Below are positions 16,805-24,186 of a DNA stretch of 64,000 nucleotides, one piece after another. Source of the stretch: JASHPR01 sp963833885 (GTDB taxonomy: Bacteria; Actinomycetota; Actinomycetes; Streptosporangiales; Streptosporangiaceae); the NCBI GenBank assembly GCA_963833885.1, contig CAWHZU010000003.1:124001-188000 (forward strand), in the 5' to 3' direction. A model generated the notes under the pieces. It saw nothing but the letters and a program-made list of their open reading frames with translations. It was not told where the DNA came from and did not search any database. The position numbers and the translations under genes were made by a program. Each line of letters opens with the position of its first letter. The stretch's first letter is position 1.

Positions 16805-19083
16805 CGCAGCCCCTCCTGGGACAGTTCCTCTGGCACCGCACCGGGTTTGACCCAGGCGCGTTCCAGCTCCATCAAGGCGATCACGGTGGTGTGGTACCTG
16901 GCCTCGATGGCCTCGTCGCTGTACGGGTTGCGGGCCGCATCCGGGGTGCCGCCACTGGCGTGGCGCGCGGCGTTCGCGCCGAGCAGGCGGTACAGCTCGG
17001 GGGTGACGCTCGGGGCCACCGAGTACAGCTCCAGATTGGCGAGCGGGGCGAGGTCCCGGCGGTGGATCAGGGCGGTTCCCTTGCCCTGCAGCCCGATCCC
17101 GATGCCCGACCCGGCCAGCCTCGCGGCGGCGAGCCCGATGCGGCCGAGGTCCACCGTGTCGTTGAACCGGACCAGCCGGCCGACGCAGCCTTCTTCCTCC
17201 AGCCCGGCCAGCAGTTCGGCCAGCACGTCCGGGACGGTCATGCCCGACAGGCAGCGCCAAACGTCCCGCCCGACCGCGGGCGACACCCCGATCACCACGT
17301 CGCGCGGGTCCTGGCCCGGGTGCGCTGGGCCGGCCTCGAGCAGCGACGTCGCGTAGCTGGCCTGCTGCGCCCGCAGGTCGTCGACGCCGCGTTCCTGGCG
17401 GATGGCGTCGATTTCCCGAAGCCGCTGCGGCGGCGGCTCGTATCCGGTGCCCGGGCCCGCATAGTCGTTCGGGTCGGTGATCAGGGACAGCACGCCGAGG
17501 TTCTCGTCGAAGATGGCCGAGGTCTGCAGGTAATCCCCGGCGAGCCGGGCACGGGTCATGGCCATGATCCGCTCCGCCTCGTTCTCGTACCCGGTCTCGT
17601 CCAGCGCGGCGACCACATCCAGGACGGTCAGCCCGCCCTCGCGGATCGCGTGCGCGGCGTTGAGCACGGCCAGCGTGTCGGTCTCGCCCAGGTCCTTCGA
17701 GCCCGCAGCGTCAATGGCCCGCTCGACGTGCTCGTCGGTGAAGTCGACCAGACCGAGGTGACGGTACACAGACTGGCACGCCTGCGCCGCGTTCTGGCGG
17801 AGGGCCTTGATCCGTTCCGGCGGCACGGTCCGCAGCCCGCCGTCGACCCCCCAGTCCCGCTGCATGGCCAGGAAATCGTCGATGTCCTCGGCATTGAAGT
17901 TGCTCGGCCCGAACATGTTGTCGTACCGCTGGATGCTGCCGAAGCCGCTGAACATGAAGTCGGAACCGGCCAGAACGATCGGCAGCGTCCGGGACGTGCG
18001 GCGCATCTCCGACTCGCTCATCAGCGCGTCATTGCCGGAGCAGGACTCCAGGTTGCGCATCATGACCATGAGGTTCTCGGCCATCAGCTCGCGCAGCCCG
18101 CGCGGCACCGAAGCGGCCACGCTCGCCCCGTCGATGCCGCCGTTCTGGACTCCCTGGGCGCCGACCGCGCGGGCCAGCGCGACACAGCGCGCCTCCAGGT
18201 ACAGCATCGACCTGCCCTCGGCACCCGCCATGAGCACTTCGGCACCCGCGCCGGACGACACCCGCATCTTCATCCCCCGGGACGCGTACGCCGAGGTCAG
18301 GAATGCCTTCGACCACGGGGTGTCGTCCCCGTCCACGAACACCTGCTCGGTGCCGTAGAGGGAGACGGTCTCCGCATATGACGTCAGCCCCCGCATGCCC
18401 AGCTCGAGCTCGAGCGCCTCCTCGACCGAGCACTGGAACAGCACGCCCTGCGCCCCGACCGCCGCGCCGATCAGGCAGGCGACAGCGTTGCTCGGCGCGT
18501 CGGCCAGCACCGGCACCGTGGTCTCGATTTCGCGGAACCCGAACGCGGCAGCGGTGGCGGAGTCGGCCGCGAGCAGCAGCGGGTCGTCCAGGCGGTTGGT
18601 GACGTGGGCCTGGTTGCTCGGCGTGCGGCGGGCCCGCAGCTTGGTCATGGCCTGCATCAGCTCGGGGGGCCGCAGCAAGGCGAGCACCCGGGCGAGCTTG
18701 GCCGGGGTGGCGCCGGCCGACAGCCGCACGATCTCGGCCCGCGGCACGTCCGGGGTGACCAGGCGGCGCGCGAACTCCACGTCGGACAGCCCCATGGCCT
18801 CGTCGGCCGCTTCCAGGTCAAGGCCGTGCCTGGCGATGTAGGCGTCGATCGCGTCGAAGTTGTCCTCTGCGACGCCGTCCAGTTCCACAACCCGGCCGCC
18901 GGAGATCACCAGCCCCGGCTCCGGATCGTGCGGGGAGCGCAGCGCGATCAGCCCGAGCGCGGGCTCCTCCTTGGCGAAGCCGTCCAGGTTCACCCGCTGG
19001 GCGTCCATGAACCGCACCCGGCCCACCGGCCGGTCGGCGGTGTTCATCGAGGCCTCATCGCCCGGGCCAGTCTGCGCTGTCAT
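16801..19083 (-). CDS. Coenzyme-B12 diol dehydratase, fused large+medium subunits
   Basis: 760-residue fusion of PduC-like (about 20-565) and PduD-like (about 593-745) subunits joined by a short linker. It would convert a 1,2-diol to an aldehyde through adenosylcobalamin radicals. With a constant offset of 17, all main Klebsiella active-site residues align: His143=H160, Glu170=E187, Glu221=E238, Gln296=Q313, Asp335=D352, Ser362=S379, Phe374=F391. Two pocket residues near substrate C3 differ: Ser301 is D318 and Gln336 is A353, so substrate choice probably differs. The medium part shows GSGIGIGLQGKGTALIH, the cobalamin-contacting region. ATG 19083 follows GGAGG at 5 bases. No amphipathic targeting helix is seen at the N-terminus. 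Confidence 0.95.
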   Translation of the reverse strand: MTAQTGPGDEASMNTADRPVGRVRFMDAQRVNLDGFAKEEPALGLIALRSPHDPEPGLVISGGRVVELDGVAEDNFDAIDAYIARHGLDLEAADEAMGLSDVEFARRLVTPDVPRAEIVRLSAGATPAKLARVLALLRPPELMQAMTKLRARRTPSNQAHVTNRLDDPLLLAADSATAAAFGFREIETTVPVLADAPSNAVACLIGAAVGAQGVLFQCSVEEALELELGMRGLTSYAETVSLYGTEQVFVDGDDTPWSKAFLTSAYASRGMKMRVSSGAGAEVLMAGAEGRSMLYLEARCVALARAVGAQGVQNGGIDGASVAASVPRGLRELMAENLMVMMRNLESCSGNDALMSESEMRRTSRTLPIVLAGSDFMFSGFGSIQRYDNMFGPSNFNAEDIDDFLAMQRDWGVDGGLRTVPPERIKALRQNAAQACQSVYRHLGLVDFTDEHVERAIDAAGSKDLGETDTLAVLNAAHAIREGGLTVLDVVAALDETGYENEAERIMAMTRARLAGDYLQTSAIFDENLGVLSLITDPNDYAGPGTGYEPPPQRLREIDAIRQERGVDDLRAQQASYATSLLEAGPAHPGQDPRDVVIGVSPAVGRDVWRCLSGMTVPDVLAELLAGLEEEGCVGRLVRFNDTVDLGRIGLAAARLAGSGIGIGLQGKGTALIHRRDLAPLANLELYSVAPSVTPELYRLLGANAARHASGGTPDAARNPYSDEAIEARYHTTVIALMELERAWVKPGAVPEELSQEGLR

Positions 19084-19095
19084 CGGCACCTCCGG

Positions 19096-19881
19096 TCAGA
19101 TCGCGGTCTGGGACCGCAGCTCGATCAGCCGGCCGCGGGCACGCGCGGGGCGGGCGACGCCGCCCTGTCCCGGGGTGCGCACCACGATCCTGGTGCGGTC
19201 GGCGCGGAACAGGTCGTGGGAGAACTCGATCGGCTCATCCGCGCCGTCGGTGGTGGTGCGGCTGATAGACAGCAGCGGCGCACCCGGCGCGACGTCGAGG
19301 ACCATCGCCTCGTCCGGAGACGCGGCGACCACCTCGATGCGCTCCACCGCTTCCTTGGGCCGGGTGCCGAAGTGTTCTTCGAGCAGGTCATACACGGACC
19401 CGCCCAGCGGGAGCTCCAGCAGGCCGGGGAAGCGGTCGGCGGGAAGCATGGCCTGCTCGACGGAGATCGGGCTGCCGTCGGCGAGCCGGATCCGCACCAG
19501 GTCGATCACCAGGTCGCCCGGGCGCAGCCGGAGCGCCTGGGCGGCCGACTCGCTCGCCCCGGACATCCGGGCGCTCAGCACCCGGGTGCCGGCCACGACC
19601 CCCTGGCTGCGCAGCCACGCGGGCACGCCGACTACCCGGGACAGGTCCCGCTCGATCTTCCCCTTGCTGACGAACGTGCCGCCGCCGCGGCCCGGCACCC
19701 GGCGCACCATGCCGCTTTCCTCGAGCACTGCGAGGGCCTGGCGCAGCGTCGTCCTGCTCACACCCAGTTCCGTGGCGAGCTCCCGCTCTGCGCCGAGTCG
19801 CTGGCCGGGCCGCAGGTCGCCGGTTGCGATCTGGTCGGCGAGGACGCGGCGCACGTCTTCGGAGGCGCGGGCGCTGCTCAT
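19096..19881 (-). CDS. GntR-family regulator, HutC subfamily (UTRA domain)
   Basis: 261-residue repressor-type regulator. Residues 5-75 form the winged helix-turn-helix (GQRLGAERELATELGVSRTTLRQAL), and residues 95-250 the UTRA ligand domain, recognisable from LSARMSGASESAAQALRLRPGD, ISVEQAMLP and EFSHDLFRADRT. UTRA regulators sense small metabolites such as urocanate, sugars or amines. It lies 12 bases before the dehydratase gene and 51 bases after the SDR, inside the run of microcompartment and dehydratase genes, so it is the prime candidate to control both. An out-of-frame nine-codon leader overlaps its ATG. Confidence 0.9.
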   Translation of the reverse strand: MSSARASEDVRRVLADQIATGDLRPGQRLGAERELATELGVSRTTLRQALAVLEESGMVRRVPGRGGGTFVSKGKIERDLSRVVGVPAWLRSQGVVAGTRVLSARMSGASESAAQALRLRPGDLVIDLVRIRLADGSPISVEQAMLPADRFPGLLELPLGGSVYDLLEEHFGTRPKEAVERIEVVAASPDEAMVLDVAPGAPLLSISRTTTDGADEPIEFSHDLFRADRTRIVVRTPGQGGVARPARARGRLIELRSQTAI

Positions 19882-19920
19882 TGGCGCGCCTCCGGCACGG
19901 TATTCATTGGCGCGCCTCCG
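19879..19920 (-). repeat. 16-bp direct repeat with overlapping leader ORF before GntR gene
   Basis: CATTGGCGCGCCTCCG occurs at 19879-19894 and 19905-19920. On the minus strand each copy provides GGAGGCGCGCC followed by ATG. The upstream ATG (19907) opens a nine-codon frame whose TGA overlaps the regulator's ATG (19881), so the duplication created a second ribosome-binding site and start with translational coupling. Confidence 0.6.
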
Positions 19921-19932
19921 CCACGACGCTCA

Positions 19933-20709
19933 CTACCCTTCCAGGGCCGCGAGCGACTCGGGCAGGACCTGGCCGCCGTCGACGACGATGGTCTGCCCGG
20001 TGATGTACCCGGCCTCGTCGCTGGCCAGGAACAGGGCCGTGTACCCGATGTCGTCCACCGTGCCGAGCCGCCGCAGCGGCACCGACGCGGTCATCTGGGC
20101 CATGTAGTCATCGCCGAGATCTGCAAGGCCCTCGGTGATGATGTTGCCCGGCATCACGGCGTTGATCGTGATGCGGCTGGCCGCGAGCTCGATCGCCGCG
20201 GTGCGCATGAAGCCGAGCTGGCCGGCCTTGCTGGCCCCATAGTGACACCAGCCGGGGAACCCGGTGATCGGCCCGGTGATCGACGAGGTGAGGACGACCC
20301 TGCCGTGGCCGGAGGCCGCGAGGGCGGGCAGGCACGCCTGCACCGACAGGATGCTGCCCTTCAGGTTGGTGCCGATGACCTCGTCGATGTCGGCCTCGGT
20401 CATGTCGGCCAGCCTGGCTTCGGGGAAGACCCCGGCGTTGGCGCACAGCACGTCGATGCCGCCCAGCCGGTCGGCCGCCGCCTGCGCCATCCGGTCGCAG
20501 TCATCCCGCCGGGCCACGTCGGCGAGCAGATAGGACACCTCGGCGCCGCCAGCGGCCAGCTCGGCCACGCTCGCCTTCGCGGCCTCCTCGTCGCGCCCGG
20601 TGATCAGGATCCGGGCGCCGCTCCGGGCGAACACCGCGGCGATTCCCTTGCCGATGCCGCGGGTCGCACCGGTGACCACCACGGCCCGGCCCTCGATCGA
20701 TGTGAACAT
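19933..20709 (-). CDS. SDR dehydrogenase, 1-amino-2-propanol-dehydrogenase-like
   Basis: 258-residue NAD(P)-dependent short-chain dehydrogenase. It shows TGATRGIGKG (cofactor loop), CANAGVFPEA, the catalytic Ser in SSITGPITG, Tyr-Lys in HYGASKAG, NAVMPGNIITEG and GGQVLPE. The genes around it match the mycobacterial microcompartment locus, where an SDR with this signature oxidises S-1-amino-2-propanol or reduces aminoacetone; the same function is proposed here. It lies 32 bases after the APH-family kinase and is probably cotranscribed with the shell genes. Paralogues with the same signature occur at 4471 and 30925. Confidence 0.85.
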   Translation of the reverse strand: MFTSIEGRAVVVTGATRGIGKGIAAVFARSGARILITGRDEEAAKASVAELAAGGAEVSYLLADVARRDDCDRMAQAAADRLGGIDVLCANAGVFPEARLADMTEADIDEVIGTNLKGSILSVQACLPALAASGHGRVVLTSSITGPITGFPGWCHYGASKAGQLGFMRTAAIELAASRITINAVMPGNIITEGLADLGDDYMAQMTASVPLRRLGTVDDIGYTALFLASDEAGYITGQTIVVDGGQVLPESLAALEG

Positions 20710-20741
20710 GCTCGCTATCCCTTCACTCTGCCGGGCGGCCG

Positions 20742-21776
20742 CTAGCCGGCCCGGCTGAGGTACGTCTCGGCCAGATCGCAGCTGTCCCGGGTGTAGCCGG
20801 CTCCGAGTTGCTGCGCGATGTCCACCGCCCGGTGCGAGCCGATCCACGCGACCAGCAGCAGGCGCCGGAACAGGATGAAGGTCCAGATCTCCGCTTCGTC
20901 CGCCGCGGAGAGGTCCGCCTCCCGGCGATAGCCGGTCAGCCACGCGTCGATCAGCCCGGGGACCTGAGGTTCATGCTCGAAGAAGCTCACCGACGTCCCG
21001 ACGTCGTACAGGTACCAGCCGAACCCGGAGTCGTCGAAGTCGATCACGCTCACCCGCCCGCCGTCGTCGACGAGCAGGTTGGCCAGCCGGGTGTCGGCGT
21101 GGATCAGCCCGTAGCGGTCCGGTCCGGTGCCGAACGCGGCCAGCCGGGCCTGCAACGCGGCGTCGAGCCGGCCCAGCACCTCACGTTCCTCGGTGCCCAC
21201 CCCGATCCCGTCCTGCCACCGCCCCCAGCGCGCCACGGAGCCGAACGCCTCGTCGTACCCCCAGACGAACCTCGTGAAATCCGCCGGGCGCGCCCACTGC
21301 CTGGCGTGCCGGTGCATCCGCGCGGTGATCTCGCCAAGCTCGGCGAAATGCTCGATCGAGTCGTCGACCGGCTCGGTCCCGGGCAGGAACTCAAACCGCA
21401 CACAGCTGCGCTGTTCACCGCCCACCCCGCCCGCCATACCAGCCTCGTCGGTCACCGTCACAACCCGGCGGCCATCGGTGGCGGCGAGCACCCGCGGCGT
21501 GCGCACCCCGGCTTCGGCCCGCAGCGCATCCATCCAGGTCAGCTCCGACGCGATCTCCGCGTCGCTGTGATAGCCGAGCCGGTGCACCCGGAGAACGGAA
21601 CGGCCGGCATCGGGATCCTCGACGAGGTAAGTCGCGTTCTCCGAGACATTGAGCAGCCGGACCTCGGTCCCGGGATGACAGCCGTAGGCGGCGAGCGCCC
21701 GCTGCGCGCACCGGGTGACCCGGTCCAGTACGTCCCCGCCGCCCGACAGGTCGTGAAGTTCCATGTTGGACATCAT
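20742..21776 (-). CDS. APH/choline-kinase-family kinase, probable amino-alcohol kinase
   Basis: 344-residue small-molecule kinase with protein-kinase-like fold. Brenner's motif HADTRLAN holds the catalytic base D228 and N233; the magnesium-binding D246 sits in VIDFDDSG. In the RMM microcompartment of mycobacteria the corresponding gene phosphorylates S-1-amino-2-propanol, and the gene order here is the same, directly behind a tandem-domain shell gene. The predicted role is ATP-dependent phosphorylation of an amino alcohol so that a PLP phospho-lyase can eliminate ammonia and phosphate. The ATG overlaps the shell gene's stop (ATGA). Antibiotic resistance is unlikely in this context. Confidence 0.85.
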   Translation of the reverse strand: MMSNMELHDLSGGGDVLDRVTRCAQRALAAYGCHPGTEVRLLNVSENATYLVEDPDAGRSVLRVHRLGYHSDAEIASELTWMDALRAEAGVRTPRVLAATDGRRVVTVTDEAGMAGGVGGEQRSCVRFEFLPGTEPVDDSIEHFAELGEITARMHRHARQWARPADFTRFVWGYDEAFGSVARWGRWQDGIGVGTEEREVLGRLDAALQARLAAFGTGPDRYGLIHADTRLANLLVDDGGRVSVIDFDDSGFGWYLYDVGTSVSFFEHEPQVPGLIDAWLTGYRREADLSAADEAEIWTFILFRRLLLVAWIGSHRAVDIAQQLGAGYTRDSCDLAETYLSRAG

Positions 21777-22444
21777 GCCTGCTTGCGGCCTTTTATCGCT
21801 CCCAGGACAGCAGCGATCTCCTGCTGGGCCCGCAGCACGTCGGATGTGGCGCCGCTCATGTAGATGCGCCCGGCGACCCCGATCATGGACACGTCCACCA
21901 GCGTGATCCCGGGCGCAACCCGCTCGGCCTCGTTCGCGGCGACGGCGGAGAACAGCGCGGGCGTCACCTCGCACACGAGCAGGGTGTCGCCGGGGATCAC
22001 CATGGACCCGCCGCGGTTGCGGTTGATGATCACCGCCTGCCGGTCCGTGACGTCCTCGATGACGTCGGAGAACAGGATCTCCGGGCGAAGCTGGTCCGAG
22101 GCGTCGGCACGCAGCCCGGCCAGGATCGCCTGCCCGGCCCGCTCGACGTCGGCGAGGTCGGGGCCGTGCACCTCGAGCACGCCGAACTGGCGCTCCACGT
22201 ACAGGATCCCTGGCTCGACGGTCGGCACCGCGCGCAGGGCCAGGTCGGTGACCCGCTCGATCGCGAGCGCTGGAGCCACCTCGACGATCAGCGAGTGCTC
22301 ACCCTCGAACGGCGGATAGCCCCTGGCCCGGGTGGGCGTGCCCAGATATGCGGCGAACTGCCGTTGCAGATCGCGGACGAGCAGGTAGACGCGCAGTTCC
22401 GGGGACGAGGGTCCCGCGCGGCCCCCGGGCGCTGGTGACGCCAC
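21773..22444 (-). CDS. Microcompartment shell protein, tandem BMC domains (BMC-T) 1
   Basis: 223-residue shell trimer protein with two BMC folds (about 20-120 and 125-215). Diagnostic stretches are VEPGILYVERQFGVLEVHG in the first half and ITLVDVSMIGVAGRIYMSG in the second. BMC-T proteins form pseudohexamers whose central pore may gate cofactors. The first about 15 residues are Gly/Pro-rich and probably disordered. GTG 22444 lies 2 bases after the BMC-H stop and no better start is visible. Its order relative to BMC-H, BMC-P and the second BMC-T equals that of the RMM locus. Confidence 0.93.
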   Translation of the reverse strand: MASPAPGGRAGPSSPELRVYLLVRDLQRQFAAYLGTPTRARGYPPFEGEHSLIVEVAPALAIERVTDLALRAVPTVEPGILYVERQFGVLEVHGPDLADVERAGQAILAGLRADASDQLRPEILFSDVIEDVTDRQAVIINRNRGGSMVIPGDTLLVCEVTPALFSAVAANEAERVAPGITLVDVSMIGVAGRIYMSGATSDVLRAQQEIAAVLGAIKGRKQA

Positions 22445-22446
22445 GC

Positions 22447-22728
22447 CTACTCGCTGCGGATCGTGAAGTGCTTGCCGAGTTCGGTGTGCGGCCGCGGGAT
22501 GACGTGCACGGACACCAGCTCACCGACGCTGGTCGCGGTCTCCGCGCCGGCCTCGGTGGCGGCCTTGACCGCTCCCACGTCCCCGATGATCGTGACGGCC
22601 ACCAGACCGTCCCCGACCTGGTCGCGGCCCACGATCGTCACGTTCGCCGCCTTCACCATCGCGTCGGCCGCGGCGAGCGCGGCCACGTACCCCTTCGTCT
22701 CGATCATGCCAATCGCGTTGTCAGCCAT
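22447..22728 (-). CDS. Microcompartment shell hexamer protein (BMC-H)
   Basis: 93-residue canonical single-domain shell protein that tiles the microcompartment facets as hexamers. Motifs are IGMIETKGYVAALAAADAM at the N-terminus, VTIIGDVGAVKAATEAGA for the pore-side helix region and HVIPRPH near the C-terminus, close to PduA/EutM. It is the only BMC-H in the window, so facets must rely on one hexamer type plus two trimer types. Start and stop overlap the upstream gene by one base (TAATG). Confidence 0.96.
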   Translation of the reverse strand: MADNAIGMIETKGYVAALAAADAMVKAANVTIVGRDQVGDGLVAVTIIGDVGAVKAATEAGAETATSVGELVSVHVIPRPHTELGKHFTIRSE

Positions 22729-23015
22729 TAGCTGCCTCTCTTCTTCTTCGGGCTTGCCTGGGGTTTGTCGCCGGACTGCTCGTCGATCGAGCCGATGATG
22801 AGGGCGTCGACCGGTGGCGGACGCCCGGGAAACCAGGCCGCCGCCACCGAGCCCTGCGCGACCAGCACCCGTTCGCCCACCCCGCTGCCGAGCACGTCGA
22901 ACGCCACCAGCCGCTGCCCGGACCCCTCCGCCTCGACCTCGAGGAAGGCACCGTTCGGGATCTCCGCCAGCCGGCGGGTGGACCACACGTTTCCCACCAC
23001 CGTCGCGGTAAGCAT
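22728..23015 (-). CDS. Microcompartment vertex pentamer protein (BMC-P, EutN/CcmL family)
   Basis: 95-residue pentameric vertex protein that closes the shell corners. The EutN/CcmL beta-barrel pattern is clear: ATVVGNVWSTRRLAE, LVAFDVLGSGVGERVLVAQG and DALIIGSID. The C-terminal tail is Lys/Ser-rich and probably disordered. The ATG overlaps the stop of the preceding gene (TGATG) and the stop overlaps the BMC-H start, showing a tightly coupled shell operon. One BMC-P gene is enough for a closed shell. Confidence 0.95.
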   Translation of the reverse strand: MLTATVVGNVWSTRRLAEIPNGAFLEVEAEGSGQRLVAFDVLGSGVGERVLVAQGSVAAAWFPGRPPPVDALIIGSIDEQSGDKPQASPKKKRGS

Positions 23016-23587
23016 CAGCGCTCCCTCTCGATCTCGACCCCCGCGGCCCGGGCACGGTCTCGGGCCAGCGGAGTCAGCACGGCACGGCGGCCGAGCACCA
23101 GCCGGGCGCCGGCCTTGGCCGCCTCCGCGACCATGGCCTCGGTCACCGCGCCCTTTTCCGCGCGGTGGGCCGGCTGCGCGGATCCCGGCAGGGCCGCGGG
23201 TGCCAGCCGGAACCGGAGCCTGCCCGACCGCAGCTCGTCCCGGTGCTTGGGGTTCTCGAACAGGTGCAGCAGGCGCCGAACGAACGCGCCGAGGTCGGCG
23301 TCCGTGCGCAGCCCGACGGTCTGCACCGACTGCGCGTCCTCGCTGACCGGATACGCAAGGCCCGGCTGCGCTGGTGCTGCATGCACCGGGACAGGCTGCG
23401 GAGCCGGAACGGGCCGCCCCGGGCCGGGCTGCGCAGCGGCGGGTCGTGCCGCGGTGGGGGGCGCCGGGGCGGGCTGCATCGCGGTGGGCTGGGTCGGCCC
23501 GGGCGACGCCGCGGCCGGCAGCAACTCGGCCAGCACCTCGCGGATGACCGCGCGGACCGCGTCGGAGTCGGGTCCGGTGAGGCTCAC
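23015..23587 (-). CDS. Microcompartment accessory protein with N-terminal encapsulation-type helix
   Basis: 190-residue protein of unknown function. Residues 8-24 (SDAVRAVIREVLAELLP) form a short amphipathic helix of the kind that targets cargo into microcompartments. A Pro/Ala-rich linker of about 60 residues follows. Two small conserved blocks come next: GAFVRRLLHLFENPKHRDELRSG (about 115) and a C-terminal part with LVLGRRAVLTPLARDRARAAGVEIE, a phrase also found in several microcompartment enzymes. It may bridge cargo to the shell. GTG 23587 overlaps the BMC-T stop by 4 bases. In the RMM locus an uncharacterised gene also sits between BMC-P and the second BMC-T. Confidence 0.75.
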   Translation of the reverse strand: MSLTGPDSDAVRAVIREVLAELLPAAASPGPTQPTAMQPAPAPPTAARPAAAQPGPGRPVPAPQPVPVHAAPAQPGLAYPVSEDAQSVQTVGLRTDADLGAFVRRLLHLFENPKHRDELRSGRLRFRLAPAALPGSAQPAHRAEKGAVTEAMVAEAAKAGARLVLGRRAVLTPLARDRARAAGVEIERER

Positions 23588-24186
23588 GACAGGCTCCGCA
23601 GGGCGTCTTCGGCGGCCTCGGCGGCCTGGCGCACGTCCGCCTCGGAACCGGACAGGTACACCCGGCCGGTCGCGCCGATCATCCGGTAGTCGACGACCTT
23701 GATCCTGGCCGCCTTCTCGGCCTCGTTGGCAGCCAGGATCGCGTACGAGGCCGGCTGCATCTCGAGCACGAACAGCGACTCCCCGGCCAGCGCCATCGAG
23801 CCGATCTTGTTCCGGTTGATCAGGAAGGCGTGCTGCGGATCCAGCATGGTGATGATCTTCGACGCGAGCACCTGCGGGCGGGTCGCGTCGCGTGCGCTCG
23901 TTCCGAGGGATTCCAGCACCGCGGAGCTGGCCGCCCGCACCTCGTCGGTCCCGCCGTGGATCTCCAGGTAGCCGAACTGGCGCTCGACGACCAGGATCCC
24001 GGCGCGGACGTTCGCGTGCTTGAGCGCGACGTCGGTGAGCGGCTCGATGTCCAGTCCCGGAGCGATCTCGATGATCTGCGCCGCGACGTTGCTGCGCGGC
24101 AGGCTGCCCCGGATCCATGTGGCCAGATAGCACATCGTCTGCGGCTGCAGCCGGTTGAGGAAGATGAACGACCGCAGCTCAGCCAC
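23584..24186 (-). CDS. Microcompartment shell protein, tandem BMC domains (BMC-T) 2
   Basis: 200-residue two-domain shell protein (BMC folds about 5-98 and 103-198). Diagnostic segments are VRAGILVVERQFGYLEIHGG and IKVVDYRMIGATGRVYLSG. It is about 35-40 percent like the other BMC-T by eye, so it is an old paralogue and may form the double-ring or gated type. GTG 24186 lies inside the 3' end of the aldehyde dehydrogenase gene (8-base overlap), which fixes the start. It is the first shell gene of the operon. Confidence 0.94.
   Translation of the reverse strand: MAELRSFIFLNRLQPQTMCYLATWIRGSLPRSNVAAQIIEIAPGLDIEPLTDVALKHANVRAGILVVERQFGYLEIHGGTDEVRAASSAVLESLGTSARDATRPQVLASKIITMLDPQHAFLINRNKIGSMALAGESLFVLEMQPASYAILAANEAEKAARIKVVDYRMIGATGRVYLSGSEADVRQAAEAAEDALRSLS

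Noticed and set aside
20742..21776. Aminoglycoside resistance gene
   Set aside because: The APH fold is present, but position inside the shell operon and RMM synteny indicate an amino-alcohol kinase.
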